Source of the DNA: Pirellula sp.
GTDB taxonomy: Bacteria > Planctomycetota > Planctomycetia > Pirellulales > PNKZ01
Assembly (NCBI GenBank): GCA_013822735.1
Contig: PNKZ01000023.1
Span: 43,777-107,776, forward strand
DNA: 64,000 bases
Direction: 5' to 3'
Below, piece after piece: positions 8,823 through 16,351 of the stretch; within the stretch, counting starts at the first letter, position 1, and each line of letters opens with the position of its first letter. The notes under the pieces are model-generated. The model saw only the letters and a program-made list of their open reading frames with translations, made no database searches and was not told the origin of the DNA. The position numbers and the translations under genes are program-made.

Positions 8823-9479
8823 CTACCGCTTCACGACATAAAAGTCGATCTCGCGCTTGCGGCCTTCTTCTTCCGTCGTGCGGACGAAGCAGTTCACCTT
8901 CAAGCCGAGCTTGCGGCAGTCGTCCGCGAAGGAGCTTGCCGCGCCCCGTTGCGGGTCGGTGCAGTAGCCGATGCCGTCGGGCTTCATAAAGCGGTCGAAC
9001 ATCGCGGCGACGAGCGGCACGTTCGGGCGTTCGTAAAGCACGTCGGCGGCCGTGACGACGTCGAACGTGCCGAGTTCGTCCGGCGGGGCACGCCAGTCGA
9101 GTAGATAAGTCGACAGCGTTTCGAGCTCGTTCAGCTTCGCGTTGGCTTCGACGAACTCGAGGGCTTCGGCGTAGTAGTCGGTAGCGATCGTCTCATAGCC
9201 GAGGCCCGCGGCCACGAGCGACGAGAATCCGACGCCGCACCCTAGCTCCAGCAGCCGGCCTTTGTTCGCACCGCGTTTGTTGAGCTCGTCGGCCAGCACG
9301 CGCGACGAGGTCCAAACATCGGCCCAATACGGAATGCGGCCGTCTTTCTGGAAGGCTTCTTCGTCGATGAGGTCGTCGGCCGATTTCGGGCGCGCGAGTT
9401 TCCAAACGCGTCCTTCGCGCTCGATTTCCTGCACGATCACGTCGAACCGCCCTTGCAGGCCGGTGAGCAATTCGGTCAT
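8823..9479 (-). CDS. Class I SAM-dependent methyltransferase
   Basis: 218 residues from the ATG at 9477-9479, which overlaps the stop of the upstream thioesterase in an ATGA arrangement. This settles the start, since longer in-frame readings run through the thioesterase in another frame. Motif I of the Rossmann methyltransferase fold ([12 protein letters not shown]) is near residue 84, an acidic post-I strand [11 protein letters not shown] near 107, and motif IV region [10 protein letters not shown] near 150. The pattern resembles the Methyltransf_16/nicotinamide N-methyltransferase-like group, whose bacterial members methylate proteins or small amines. The target is unknown. It ends next to the inverted repeat at 8741-8809. 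Confidence 0.85.
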   Translation of the reverse strand: MTELLTGLQGRFDVIVQEIEREGRVWKLARPKSADDLIDEEAFQKDGRIPYWADVWTSSRVLADELNKRGANKGRLLELGCGVGFSSLVAAGLGYETIATDYYAEALEFVEANAKLNELETLSTYLLDWRAPPDELGTFDVVTAADVLYERPNVPLVAAMFDRFMKPDGIGYCTDPQRGAASSFADDCRKLGLKVNCFVRTTEEEGRKREIDFYVVKR

Positions 9480-9880
9480 GAGCGCGGCTCCAAGGCAGGC
9501 ACGTGGAGCCATTCCGGCACGCGTTGCACCCGTCCTTCGCGATCGACGCAGGCCAAGGTGCTGTGCCCTTCGCAAAGCAGTTCTTCGCCGCGGTACATTT
9601 GATATTCGTGCTCGATTTTCGCGGCCGTCACGCGCGTCGTTACCGTGTGCAGACGGAGTACGTCGTCGTAGCGGGCCGGGCGGCGATAGTTGCAGCCGAT
9701 CTTCACGATCACCATCAGCAGACCGCCGTCTTCGAGGTCGCGGTACGATTTCCCGTTGGCGCGGAGGAGCTCGGTCCTCCCCATTTCGAAGTAGGTGAAG
9801 TAGTTGGCGTGATGCAGCACGCCCATGGCGTCGGTCTCTTGGTACCGGACGCGGATTTCGAGATCGTGTTCGCGAATCAT
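9476..9880 (-). CDS. Acyl-CoA thioesterase, hotdog fold (YbgC/4HBT type)
   Basis: 134 residues, the usual length for a single hotdog-fold thioesterase. The N-terminal stretch [25 protein letters not shown] (residues about 11-35) contains the catalytic Asp and the HHANYF signature of the YbgC/4-hydroxybenzoyl-CoA thioesterase family. It hydrolyses acyl-CoA thioesters in the cytoplasm; chain preference cannot be told. Translation is probably coupled to the downstream methyltransferase through a 4-base ATGA overlap. Confidence 0.92.
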   Translation of the reverse strand: MIREHDLEIRVRYQETDAMGVLHHANYFTYFEMGRTELLRANGKSYRDLEDGGLLMVIVKIGCNYRRPARYDDVLRLHTVTTRVTAAKIEHEYQMYRGEELLCEGHSTLACVDREGRVQRVPEWLHVPALEPRS

Positions 9881-10014
9881 GACGGAAGCGGGAAGGTTGC
9901 GGAGAAGTAAGATCGCCGATTCTACGGGCGACCATACGAGTCGCCAATGCTTCGCCGCGTGCGCCCGCCCGACGTGCGTTGACGGTTTTCCCGCGGCTCG
10001 ATAGCTTACTAAAC

Positions 10015-10512
10015 ATGAGCATCGACGAAGGGGCGGGAGCCGGCGTAGGTTTCGACACCATGCGGGGACGGAATTATCCGTCGATCCGCCAGTTCACCGT
10101 TTTCTTGGAAAACCGCGTCGGAAGCCTGCTCGAAGTGGTGCGCCGCTTCGAAGGGACGCGCGTCCGCATCGTCGCGCTGTCGATCAACGACGCCGCCGAG
10201 TGCGCCTTTGTTCGATTTCTCTTGAGCCACCCCGAGCAAGGGCGCGAAATTCTTGAACGGGCCGGCTTGGCGATCATCGAGAGCGACGTGATCGGCGTCG
10301 AACTGCCGGAGGACCAGCAACCGCTATTGCGAGTTTGCACGGCGCTGCTGCAGGGCGAAGTGAACATCATCCAGGCCTACCCGCTCTTGGTGCGCCCGCA
10401 CGGCCGGCCGGCGGTGGCCGTGATGGTCGACAACATCGAGATGGGGCTGGAAATTCTAGCCCGCGCCGGCTTCAAGACGATCGAAGAAAACGATCTGCAC
10501 GATGACGATTAG
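10015..10512 (+). CDS. Tandem ACT domain protein
   Basis: 165 residues from the ATG at 10015; a second ATG at 10060 would remove 15 non-conserved residues and is equally possible, as neither has a good ribosome site. Residues from about 22 form an ACT domain ([21 protein letters not shown]) and a second ACT-like half follows near 97 ([23 protein letters not shown]). ACT domains bind amino acids and regulate enzymes allosterically. Stand-alone ACT proteins of this type are widespread in Planctomycetes with no assigned role. It converges tail-to-tail with the kinase gene, with 66 bases between them. Confidence 0.85.
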   Translation: MSIDEGAGAGVGFDTMRGRNYPSIRQFTVFLENRVGSLLEVVRRFEGTRVRIVALSINDAAECAFVRFLLSHPEQGREILERAGLAIIESDVIGVELPEDQQPLLRVCTALLQGEVNIIQAYPLLVRPHGRPAVAVMVDNIEMGLEILARAGFKTIEENDLHDDD

Positions 10513-10578
10513 TCTTGCCGGGTTCCGTCGGCGCAGCGTGTCGGTTCGGTTCCGCACGACGATGCGGATACTGCTGCA

Positions 10579-13155
10579 CTAGTTTGCGGCCGAGCGCAAC
10601 AACGAGAACATGCGTTGTAGTTCTCGGTGAACCGGCGTTGATTGATCGATAACCATGGTTTTGCCGTCAGGCAAGAACTTGGCGATGCCGAACGCTCCGG
10701 CATCGGCCCACTCCGACGGGGCTACCAGCCATTCCATCGCCGTACGCGAACACTCGGTTCCCGAAATCACTCTCGTCGATTTAGCGGAGGGTCTGATGGG
10801 ATGGAGGCCTTCGAAGTAACGATTGAGATCCGACGCGTCGTACTCAAGAGGGTATCGCGTCGCTTCCGCATCCGCTTTCGTCGTGACGACGAGCATGTCG
10901 TTGACGAGCTTATAGTCTAGTGCGTTCTGCAATAACAGGAGTTCTAGAGCTTGCGACAGTTGCAACGAATCCAAATCTAAACTGCAAATTGTTTCGGTCC
11001 CTTTTCCGTCCCTGGAAAGTTCATCGGCGTCAATGGAAATGCTCAGATTGCATTGTTGTTCGATTTCCTTGACGGCGTCCGCCAGATGAACTTCGTTCAA
11101 TTTCAGAGTTACGGGCGTTCGCATCGCTTGGGCAATGTCCGGCGGCAGCGGTACGACGTCGGCCGTTAGCTCAACCTGACGCAAAACCGATCGAAAACGA
11201 CGCGCGATTTCACGGTTGGTCGCATAGGAAGTGCGGGTCAATAGGATACCTTTACCAAGCACTAAGTCTCCTCCGACCCCTCCGTTGCTTCTCCAGGAAT
11301 CAGCCTCCACCGTCTCGATCATCTCGATGAACTCGCCGCGCCGTTCATCGGCTACCGGAGGTTCGACGATAAAGGCTTGAATGTCAAACGGCTCCCTTTC
11401 CGCCCGCGTGCGTGACGTAATCCACAGCACGTCGCCGTGAACGAGCGCCGTGAGGCCTCGCGGCTTGAGCGCCATTCCGAGTGCAAATTCGAGCGTGCCT
11501 TTCGGATTCGTCCAATTAACGGTTGAATCAGTTGCGGATACACCGTCCGCAGAGAGAGCGCTTACGTCGACAAATGTATTAATCCCGTATTCCTTGCGGA
11601 GTTGCATCGCAAGTTCTCCGTAAGACATATCCTGCCAAGTCGACTTGAGTGGCCCGCCGAGAGTTTCCAAAATCTCCTGGTGCAACAATGGAAACGTTCC
11701 GGGCGCGCGCGATGGTACCGTCCGTCCGGCACCTGCGGGAACGGTGGAATTTGGGGCGCGAAAAGACGCCGCTGCCGAGGCTGCTGCCGGATTCGGCGAT
11801 TGGGCAGCGTCGTCGCCGTTGAGAAACAACGATACGCCCCAGAGCAAGGGTAGTGCCAGCAATACCGAAACCCCGAGCCCCGCGACGAGGCGCTTTCTTG
11901 AAGGGTTAAGGCTCTTCGAAGTCGGAAGTCTTACGGTCGGACGCGGCAAATGCGTTTCGGTGACAAAGTTCGGAAACCGTCCGGAAGCCGTGTCGCCGAT
12001 GACAATCGAAGCCGCCGGCGACACGTCGTCGGTGTCGCCGGCGATCCGGTTCGGTGTTTCGTGGGAGTCGGCGATTTCAACACTCATCACGGGTCCCGGC
12101 TGGGCGGAACTGAGCTTGCTGAAGTCGAATGCTGATACAGTGACCTGCAGTGCCGCGACCAACTCGCTCATGCTTGCGAATCGATCTTCTGGTCGTTTAG
12201 CGACCATTCGGCGAAAAATAACATCAAACTCAGACGCTGCGCCCTGTTTCGAAGGAATGAGCGGGGGTATGGCCCCCTCGCGATGCGCAAGCAACCGCTT
12301 CATGAGCGTGTCGCCGTCGAAGGGTCGGCGACCGTTTACTAAGTAGTAAAGCGTGCAGCCGAGCGAATAGATATCTGTTCGCGCATCGACATGTTTGGAG
12401 TCGAACGCCTGCTCCGGCGACATGAAGTCGACGGTCCCCATGATGTTGCCGGTACCGGTCAGGTGTTCGTCGGCTCCCCCTCCCAGTGCGTCATCGATGC
12501 GAGCTAGGCCAAGATCTAAAATCTTGACGGTCCCTTGCTTGTCGATGAACAAGTTCGACGGTTTTACGTCGCGATGAATGAGCCCGCACTGGTGTGCATA
12601 TTCCAAGCCGCGCGCCGCCTGCACGATGCATGCGACGGCCTGCTTCATCGAGAGCGGCCCCTTCTTGATCACCAAATCTCCGAGATTGCGTCCGTCGATG
12701 TACTCCATCACCAAGTAGTGCACGCCGCGCGATTCGCCGGCATCGTGTGCTGCGACGATATTCGGATGGACGACTTTACCGGCAGCGCGAACTTCCCGTT
12801 GAAAGCGTTTGACGGCATCCTGGTCTTGCGTCATGTGATCGGCGAGAATCTTGAGCGCCACAATTTTGTCGAGGCGACGATGGTGGGCCTTAAAGACTTG
12901 CCCCATCCCGCCGGCGCCGATGCGTTCGACAATTGTGTAATCGCCGAGCACCAACGGGCTCTTACGTCCCCGGAGAAGCTCGTTGGCTTGATAACGATTC
13001 AGTTTGCCCGCGGCGACCAAATGTTCCGCGAATTCGTCGGAAGTGTGGGGGCGAGAATCAGAGGGAATTTCGGCCCAAATCGACTTGAGTTCCGAACCGG
13101 CCAACAGGCCCGACGCTAGAACCGAACGTCCAAATTCTTCGAGCGTGGTAGCCAT
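10579..13155 (-). CDS. Transmembrane Ser/Thr protein kinase with secretin-N-like periplasmic tail
   Basis: 858 residues from the ATG at 13153-13155. A short helical N region precedes a complete Hanks-type kinase domain (about 72-340): glycine loop IGAGGMGQVF near 79, invariant Lys in ALKIL near 100, catalytic HRDVKPSN, the DFG position read as DLG, and activation segment GTVDFMSPEQA. A membrane helix (VAGLGVSVLLALPLLWGVSLFL) lies near 420-445. The roughly 410-residue outer part contains two copies of a short alpha/beta unit resembling the secretin/TonB N-terminal (STN) domain: NTFVDVSALSADG through LVHGDVLWITS, and LSISIDADELS through NDMLVVTT. It probably transduces an envelope signal; substrates are unknown. 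The gene is monocistronic by orientation. Confidence 0.9.
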   Translation of the reverse strand: MATTLEEFGRSVLASGLLAGSELKSIWAEIPSDSRPHTSDEFAEHLVAAGKLNRYQANELLRGRKSPLVLGDYTIVERIGAGGMGQVFKAHHRRLDKIVALKILADHMTQDQDAVKRFQREVRAAGKVVHPNIVAAHDAGESRGVHYLVMEYIDGRNLGDLVIKKGPLSMKQAVACIVQAARGLEYAHQCGLIHRDVKPSNLFIDKQGTVKILDLGLARIDDALGGGADEHLTGTGNIMGTVDFMSPEQAFDSKHVDARTDIYSLGCTLYYLVNGRRPFDGDTLMKRLLAHREGAIPPLIPSKQGAASEFDVIFRRMVAKRPEDRFASMSELVAALQVTVSAFDFSKLSSAQPGPVMSVEIADSHETPNRIAGDTDDVSPAASIVIGDTASGRFPNFVTETHLPRPTVRLPTSKSLNPSRKRLVAGLGVSVLLALPLLWGVSLFLNGDDAAQSPNPAAASAAASFRAPNSTVPAGAGRTVPSRAPGTFPLLHQEILETLGGPLKSTWQDMSYGELAMQLRKEYGINTFVDVSALSADGVSATDSTVNWTNPKGTLEFALGMALKPRGLTALVHGDVLWITSRTRAEREPFDIQAFIVEPPVADERRGEFIEMIETVEADSWRSNGGVGGDLVLGKGILLTRTSYATNREIARRFRSVLRQVELTADVVPLPPDIAQAMRTPVTLKLNEVHLADAVKEIEQQCNLSISIDADELSRDGKGTETICSLDLDSLQLSQALELLLLQNALDYKLVNDMLVVTTKADAEATRYPLEYDASDLNRYFEGLHPIRPSAKSTRVISGTECSRTAMEWLVAPSEWADAGAFGIAKFLPDGKTMVIDQSTPVHRELQRMFSLLRSAAN

Positions 13156-13287
13156 GAAAACGCGACCCGAAATGCTAGAAGCTTGACGGGCCCAAGTATA
13201 TTCACCCCTCTGCGGAAGGGAAGCTTTGGAGCTTATTTTCCTCTGCTCATGAGTGTAATGCGAAACCAAGGATAAATCCGTCGCGCA

Positions 13288-14334
13288 TTACAGAATCAGC
13301 ATCGCGTCGCCGTAGCTGAAGAAGCGGTATTTCTTGGCCACCGCTTCTTCGTAGACGCGGCGCATGAGGTCGTCGCCGCTGAACGTGCGTACCAATACCA
13401 GCAGCGTCGAGCGCGGCAGGTGAAAGTTGGTGAGCAGGCCGTCGACGACGTTGAACTTTCGGCCGGGGCGGAGGAAGAGATCGGTCGGCCCTTCAAACGG
13501 TTCCAACTCGCCGCTTTGCGCCGCGGTTTCTAAGGTGCGGCAGGCCGTGGTGCCGACGGCGATGCAACGCCCGCCCGCCGCCCGCAAGGTGCGAATTCGA
13601 TCGACGGCCGCTTCGTCGATGCGGCAGAATTCCGTGTGCATGACATGCTCATCGAGCTTGTCGACTTTGATCGGCCGAAACGTGTCGAGGCCCACGTGCA
13701 ACGTGACGCGCACGGGGGTCACGCCGCCGTCGATGAGCTTGCGCATCAGCTCGTCGGTGAAGTGCAGGCCGGCCGTCGGAGCGGCGGCGCTGCCCGGCTC
13801 GCGGGCGTAAATGGTTTGGTACCGCGTGCGGTCGTCGTCGGTCATTTCGCCGCCGCGAATGTAATGCGGCAACGGCACGCGACCGACACGCGCGAGTAGA
13901 TCCCAAGCCGGTTCTTCCGTCTCGGGATACACGAGCCACTGCCCGCCCTCTTGCTGTTCGATAAGCCGGAGGCGGACGTCTTCCTTGGCCCTGCGATTGA
14001 TCAGCACGATCTGATCGCCCGGCTTTTGGTGCCCGCGCGTCTTGCAGAGGATTCGCCAAAAGCCTTCTTCCGTGACGGAGAGGAACAGCCCTTCCCATTT
14101 GCCTTGACTCACGGAACGTTTGCCGATGAGTCGGGCCGGTACGACCTTGGTGTCGTTGATCACCAGGGCATCGCCGGAGACGAGCAACTCGGGCAGATCG
14201 CGGATATGCAAATGTTCCCAGCTGCCGCGGGCTCGATTGACGACCAGGAGCCGGGCATCGCTACGAACCGCGAGCGGCTCTTGGGCGATGAGCTCTTTCG
14301 GGAGGTCGTAATCGTAAGCATCGAGTTCCGACAT
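13288..14334 (-). CDS. queA: S-adenosylmethionine:tRNA ribosyltransferase-isomerase
   Basis: 348 residues, full family length. It transfers and isomerises the ribosyl group of SAM onto preQ1 at tRNA position 34, the epoxyqueuosine-forming step of queuosine synthesis, in the cytoplasm. Diagnostic blocks are YDLPKELIAQEPLAVRSDARLL at residues 9-30, DALVINDTKVVPARL near 54, GSAAAPTAGLHFT near 180, HVGLDTFRPI near 215, and TNFHLPRSTLLVLV near 302. It reads away from mraZ, and the two share a 302-base divergent promoter region. No other queuosine gene is nearby. Confidence 0.97.
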   Translation of the reverse strand: MSELDAYDYDLPKELIAQEPLAVRSDARLLVVNRARGSWEHLHIRDLPELLVSGDALVINDTKVVPARLIGKRSVSQGKWEGLFLSVTEEGFWRILCKTRGHQKPGDQIVLINRRAKEDVRLRLIEQQEGGQWLVYPETEEPAWDLLARVGRVPLPHYIRGGEMTDDDRTRYQTIYAREPGSAAAPTAGLHFTDELMRKLIDGGVTPVRVTLHVGLDTFRPIKVDKLDEHVMHTEFCRIDEAAVDRIRTLRAAGGRCIAVGTTACRTLETAAQSGELEPFEGPTDLFLRPGRKFNVVDGLLTNFHLPRSTLLVLVRTFSGDDLMRRVYEEAVAKKYRFFSYGDAMLIL

Positions 14335-14569
14335 GGCGTCCGCGCTGACTGGGCGATGAGTTAGGAAATCATGCGTCGCGCATATCGAAACGTTTCGACG
14401 CGGCGCGCATGACGGGAACTGTAGCGGTAGGCGACAAGGGGGCGGTAGGGGAAACTCCCGCCCGGCACCACCCGATGGAAAACCGCGGCAAAAAAATCGG
14501 CCGACGATTCATCGAGAAATAGTGCCGTTTTCGTCGCAACGGCCGTAATTCACGGGCTCAGAATTCTGC
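14335..14569. other. Intergenic: upstream region of queA and distal part of the mraZ promoter region
   Basis: Non-coding divergent spacer. It contains a G-rich hairpin candidate (GGGCGG at about 14439 pairing with CCGCCC at about 14458 around a GGGGAAACTC loop) and an A-rich run near 14491. I could not assign a queA promoter with confidence. No coding potential was recognised. Confidence 0.4.
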
Positions 14570-14597
14570 TTGACGAAAAGGGGCGAAGTCTTATCTT
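14570..14597 (+). promoter_or_regulatory. Sigma70-type promoter of mraZ
   Basis: TTGACG at 14570-14575 and TATCTT at 14592-14597 are separated by 16 bases, a good match to the housekeeping consensus. The predicted transcript start is near 14604, just before or within the three GTGG repeats, so the repressor site would overlap or immediately follow the start point. Distance from the -10 to the mraZ ATG is 39 bases. Confidence 0.6.
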
Positions 14598-14606
14598 TGG
14601 GTCCAT

Positions 14607-14630
14607 GTGGAGCGAAGTGGGGAGTTGTGG
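14607..14630 (+). promoter_or_regulatory. Triple GTGG repeat, probable MraZ autoregulatory operator
   Basis: Three direct repeats of GTGG begin at 14607, 14617 and 14627, an exact 10-base period, each in a GTGGNG context. MraZ proteins are known to bind short G-rich direct repeats spaced about one helical turn upstream of their own gene, so this is very likely the binding site of the MraZ encoded 6 bases downstream. The GGGGAG of the second repeat may double as the ribosome site. Confidence 0.65.
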
Positions 14631-14636
14631 TGATTC

Positions 14637-15107
14637 ATGCTGCTGACCGGCACTTTTGCACGTGTCGTGGACGACAAGCAGCGCATCGCCCTGCCGAAAC
14701 GGATTCGCGAAATTCTAGAAGCGGGGGCGGACGGGAAAGAGCGGGGGCTTTTTCTCACGCCCGGTACCGATACGTCGCTGGCCCTGTACACGGAGGAAGT
14801 TCTGACAACGCTCGGGCAGCGGCTCGCCGAGACATCGCCCAACCGACGCGATGTGCGGGCCTTTGGGCGGGTGTTCTACTCGCAGGCCGAACGCGTGGAG
14901 CTCGACGAACAGAATCGATTTCGCATTCCCGCCGTGCTCTTGAAGCACGCCGGAATCACGAAAGAAGCCGTGCTGGTCGGCGTACAGGATCACTTGGAGA
15001 TTTGGGATAAGCTGCGTTGGGAACAGTACTTGGCGGAGCAAGCGAAGGAATTCGACCGCATTGCCGAGGAGGCCTTCGGGCCGCAGCAGCCGCCCGTTAA
15101 TGGCTAA
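14637..15107 (+). CDS. mraZ: Transcriptional regulator MraZ
   Basis: 156 residues. The two SpoVT/AbrB-like halves that define MraZ are visible: GTFARVVDDKQRIALPKRIREIL at residues 4-26 and QAERVELDEQNRFRIPAVLLKHAG near 84-107. In other bacteria MraZ is a dodecameric DNA-binding repressor of the division and cell-wall (dcw) cluster, including its own promoter. Here it precedes rsmH by 335 bases, longer than usual. The upstream promoter and three GTGG boxes fit autoregulation. The rest of the dcw cluster is absent from this window, in line with the dispersed, ftsZ-less division genes of Planctomycetes. Confidence 0.95.
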   Translation: MLLTGTFARVVDDKQRIALPKRIREILEAGADGKERGLFLTPGTDTSLALYTEEVLTTLGQRLAETSPNRRDVRAFGRVFYSQAERVELDEQNRFRIPAVLLKHAGITKEAVLVGVQDHLEIWDKLRWEQYLAEQAKEFDRIAEEAFGPQQPPVNG

Positions 15108-15442
15108 TAGAACTCATCAGGAAGTTTGATTGCAGCGTCCGTCCGAGGTTTGCAGCGCTTGCTTGAGCGGGCGACGATCACGGCCACCGATCGTCGCCTG
15201 CCTCAAGCGAGGCGGGTCGCAAGAAGCGACGCCGGCAGACCGAAAGCAGTCGTCCTCCGACCTGCGGCACCCACCCCCCTTGGCACATGGATGTGCCGAA
15301 GGTGGGTTGCTATTAGCTGATTTGGGCACCTTTGCTACAGTGCCGCCCCCCGCAATGGCGCGGAGGCGGCGTCGGCCCCGATCGATGCGCTTCCGCGAGC
15401 CGGCTTACAGCCCGACTTACGCGTAGCGAATCGCAAACGGCC
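15108..15442 (+). other. mraZ-rsmH intergenic region with a chain of hairpins (possible leader RNA)
   Basis: 335 bases with no recognisable gene but unusual folding potential. In order: stem 15170-15179/15189-15198 (10 perfect pairs, 9-base loop); GCCTC/GAGGC at 15200-15213 (loop AAGC); GTCGC/GCGAC at 15216-15230 (loop AAGAA); and a long hairpin 15269-15307 with outer ACCCACC/GGTGGGT and inner GGCACAT/ATGTGCC. It could be a structured leader of rsmH, a small RNA, an attenuator, or a dispersed repeat. It matches no RNA family I recognise (not RNase P, SRP or tmRNA). Confidence 0.35.
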
Positions 15443-16351
15443 ATGACCGACACTTCCACTCAGCACGTTCCGGTGCTCTTCGAGGAAGTGCTTGCGCAGT
15501 TGAATCCGCAGCCGGGGCAAGTACTGGTCGACGGTACCCTCGGCGGCGCCGGCCATGCCCGCGCCTTGGCGCAGCGCGTGGCCCCGAACGGTCGTGTATA
15601 CGGGCTCGATCGGGATCGCCGCGCCGTGGAAGCGGCCCAGAAAGTGGTCGGCGATCTGCCGCTCACGCCGCTCTGGGGCAACTACCGCGACTTAAAGCTC
15701 GTGTTGCGCGATGTCGGCGTTTCGCAGCTCGATGGCGCGCTGATCGACATCGGTCTTTCCAGCGACCAGCTGGCCGACGCCACGCGCGGCTTCAGCTTTA
15801 TGGCCGACGGACCGCTCGACTTGCGGTTCGACGCCACGGAAGGCTTTCCGGCGAGCGAGATCGTTCGCAAAAAGGGTGAGCAGGATCTCGCCGATCTGAT
15901 CTATCGCTATGGCGAAGAGCGCCACAGCCGGCGAATTGCCCGAGCCATCGTCGAGCGGCGCCGCGACAAGCCGATCGAAACGGCCGGCGACTTGGCCGAA
16001 ATCGTCAAGAAGGCCGTGCCGCGCACGCCCGACGCCGACCGCATCCATCCGGCCACGCGCACGTTTCAGGCGTTGCGCATCGCGGTCAACGACGAACTCG
16101 GCGCCTTAGAAACATTTCTTCGCGACGCGCCGGAGTGTGTGCGAACCGGCGGGCGCGTGGTGGTGATTACGTTTCACTCGTTGGAAGATCGCATTGTGAA
16201 GGAAGCGTTTCGTGATGATGCGCGCTGGACGCCGCTCACCAAGAAACCGATCACGGCGACGGAAGCGGAGTTGGCGCGCAATCCGCGAGCGCGGAGCGCC
16301 AAACTAAGAACGGCAATGGTCAACCAATTGGCAGGGATGCCCACAGCATGA
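15443..16351 (+). CDS. rsmH: 16S rRNA (cytosine(1402)-N(4))-methyltransferase
   Basis: 302 residues from the ATG at 15443; the protein begins STQHVPVLFEEVL, the normal RsmH N terminus. SAM-binding block VDGTLGGAGHARAL is near residue 28, then the family blocks GLSSDQLADATRGFSF (about 103), HPATRTFQALRIAVNDEL (about 197) and VVITFHSLEDRIVKE (about 240). It methylates N4 of C1402 in the ribosomal P site. It overlaps the next gene by 4 bases (ATGA), so the LysM protein is translationally coupled to it. The normal dcw order mraZ-rsmH is kept. Confidence 0.96.
   Translation: MTDTSTQHVPVLFEEVLAQLNPQPGQVLVDGTLGGAGHARALAQRVAPNGRVYGLDRDRRAVEAAQKVVGDLPLTPLWGNYRDLKLVLRDVGVSQLDGALIDIGLSSDQLADATRGFSFMADGPLDLRFDATEGFPASEIVRKKGEQDLADLIYRYGEERHSRRIARAIVERRRDKPIETAGDLAEIVKKAVPRTPDADRIHPATRTFQALRIAVNDELGALETFLRDAPECVRTGGRVVVITFHSLEDRIVKEAFRDDARWTPLTKKPITATEAELARNPRARSAKLRTAMVNQLAGMPTA

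Noticed and set aside
15108..15442. RNase P RNA, SRP RNA or tmRNA in the mraZ-rsmH spacer
   Set aside because: None of the conserved core sequences of these RNAs is present, only generic hairpins.
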